A stretch of DNA of 6,789 bases from JASHVB01 sp049522565. GTDB lineage: Bacteria; Pseudomonadota; Alphaproteobacteria; Acetobacterales; Acetobacteraceae. The notes under the pieces were generated by a model. The model made no database searches, was not told where the DNA came from, and saw only the letters and a program-made list of their open reading frames with translations. Both the position numbers and the translations under genes were made by a program. Below are positions 5,683 through 6,789 of this stretch, piece after piece (position 1 is the first letter of the stretch; every line of letters starts with the position of its first letter). Where the stretch lies: contig JBEKNT010000380.1 in NCBI GenBank assembly GCA_049522565.1, positions 1 through 6,789 of the forward strand, read 5' to 3'.

Positions 5683-6714
5683 ATGGGCTACCGGGTCGCG
5701 GTCGTCGGCGCCACAGGAGCGGTCGGGCGCGAGATGCTGAAGACGCTCGCCGAGCGCAATTTCCCCGCCGACGAGGTGGTGGCGCTGGCTTCCGGCAGGT
5801 CCACGGGCGCGGAAATCTCGTTCGGCGAGAAGACGGTGCTCACGGTGAAGAACCTCGATACGTTCGACTTCGCGGGCTGGGATATCGGGCTGTTCTCGCC
5901 CGGCGCGGCGGTGTCGGCCGTGCACGCGCCGCGCGCCGCCGCCGCCGGCTGCGTGGTGATCGACAACACCAGCCAGTTCCGCATGGACCCCGACGTGCCG
6001 TTGGTGGTGCCGGAGGTGAACCCGCACCATCTGCGGCAGTTCGCCAAGCGGCGTATCATTGCGAACCCGAATTGCTCCACCATCCAGATGGTGGTGGCGC
6101 TGAAGCCGCTGCACGATCAGTGGAAAATCAAGCGCGTGGTGGTCGCCACCTACCAGTCGGTCTCCGGCGCGGGCAAGGAGGCGATGGACGAGCTGTACAA
6201 CCACACCAAGGCGATCTTCGTGCACGATCCGAACCAGCCGGAGCAATTCACCAAGGAGATCGCGTTCAACGTCATTCCGCATATCGACCGGTTCATGGAT
6301 GACGGCTCCACCAAGGAAGAATGGAAGATGATGGTGGAGACGCAGAAGATCCTGGATCCGGCGATCAAGGTGCACGCCACGTGCGTGCGGGTGCCGGTGT
6401 TCATCGGCCACGGCGAGGCGGTGAACGTCGAGTTCGAGCACCCGGTCACCGCGGGCGAGGCGCGCGCGGCGCTGCGCGAGGCACCGGGCGTGGAGGTGGT
6501 GGATGTGCGCGAGGACGGCGGCTACGTCACGCCCATCGAATGCGCCGGCGAGGACGCGGTGTATGTCAGCCGCATCCGCAAGGACCCGACGGTGGCGAAC
6601 GGGCTGTCGTTCTGGTGCGTGTCGGACAACCTGCGCAAGGGCGCGGCGCTGAACGCGGTGCAGATCGCCGAGGAGCTGATCGCCCGCGGCATGTTGGCCA
6701 AGCAGGCGGCTTGA
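5683..6714 (+). CDS. asd: Aspartate-semialdehyde dehydrogenase
   Basis: This 343-residue cytosolic enzyme reduces L-aspartyl-4-phosphate to L-aspartate-4-semialdehyde with NADPH. That is the branch step leading to diaminopimelate and lysine, threonine, methionine and isoleucine. It has the N-terminal NADP-binding GATGAVG (9-15), the SGRSTG loop (37-42), FSPGAAVS (71-78), VIDNTSQFRMD (92-102), the active-site NPNCST with Cys131 as the acylated nucleophile, the SVSGAGKEA loop (159-167), and RVPVFIGHGEAVNVEF with Arg236 and the general base His243. The C-terminal NLRKGAALNAVQIAE helix (316-330) is typical. Length is normal, with no frameshift or missing residue. The strong ribosome binding site sets the start. 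The gene is monocistronic as far as the window shows, divergent from the PAS/Kef pair, and followed by a repeat hairpin. Confidence 0.97.
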   Translation: MGYRVAVVGATGAVGREMLKTLAERNFPADEVVALASGRSTGAEISFGEKTVLTVKNLDTFDFAGWDIGLFSPGAAVSAVHAPRAAAAGCVVIDNTSQFRMDPDVPLVVPEVNPHHLRQFAKRRIIANPNCSTIQMVVALKPLHDQWKIKRVVVATYQSVSGAGKEAMDELYNHTKAIFVHDPNQPEQFTKEIAFNVIPHIDRFMDDGSTKEEWKMMVETQKILDPAIKVHATCVRVPVFIGHGEAVNVEFEHPVTAGEARAALREAPGVEVVDVREDGGYVTPIECAGEDAVYVSRIRKDPTVANGLSFWCVSDNLRKGAALNAVQIAEELIARGMLAKQAA

Positions 6715-6727
6715 GGACTGCGTAAAC

Positions 6728-6748
6728 CTCGCCCGCTTCGCGGGAGAG
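6728..6748. repeat. Hairpin-forming intergenic repeat after asd, possible transcription stop
   Basis: Positions 6728-6736 (CTCGCCCGC) pair with 6740-6748 (GCGGGAGAG) around a TTC loop. The stem has 9 positions with one G/A mismatch, and it lies 13 bases after the asd stop. The following sequence to about 6780 (GAGGCGCGCAGCGACGAGGG) resembles the CTCCCGC...GAGGGTGAGG intergenic repeats common in GC-rich proteobacteria. There is no T-run after the stem, so intrinsic termination is doubtful. The hairpin may instead protect the 3' end of the asd transcript. Confidence 0.45.
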
Positions 6749-6789
6749 ATTGAGGCGCGCAGCGACGAGGGTGAGGGGCGTAACGCACA

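Overview
The window is GC-rich DNA with strongly GC-biased third codon positions. It most likely comes from an alphaproteobacterium, perhaps in the Rhodospirillales/Acetobacterales. That assignment rests on composition, the style of the Asd, Kef and PAS proteins, and the short intergenic palindromes, not on a database match. There are four well-supported protein genes, one short uncertain ORF, one decayed gene, and a 1.8-kb gene-poor stretch rich in repeats.

Layout. A palindromic intergenic repeat at the left edge precedes a complete P1-family (DmpA/S58) self-processing aminopeptidase gene on the + strand (54-1076). From 1077 to 2894 there is no convincing intact gene. This stretch holds a possible 86-residue ORF or gene remnant (1157-1417, - strand). 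It also holds four copies of one intergenic repeat, two pointing right (A, B) and two pointing left (C, D). The inner pair shares a perfect 45-bp inverted repeat. Between the inner copies lies a broken GxxExxY-family gene (2168-2397, - strand), interrupted by a small GC-rich palindrome and truncated at its 3' end.

On the - strand from 5399 down to 2895 is a probable two-gene operon. The first gene encodes a small PAS-like protein ending in a paired-CxxC tail. It is followed after 51 bp by a KefB/KefC-type monovalent cation:proton antiporter with a cytosolic TrkA-N (RCK) domain. The pairing suggests that a cytosolic sensory protein is co-expressed with a gated K+ efflux system, but this is inference from gene order only.

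Divergently, asd (5683-6714, + strand) encodes aspartate-semialdehyde dehydrogenase, with a clear ribosome binding site and all the expected catalytic motifs. A hairpin-forming intergenic repeat follows it. The long ORFs antisense to the antiporter, and those in the repeat-rich stretch, look like by-products of high GC.

No complete new defence or mobile system is visible. The most interesting material is the nested inverted repeats with the palindrome-disrupted GxxExxY gene, and the PAS/paired-CxxC protein coupled to the Kef antiporter.
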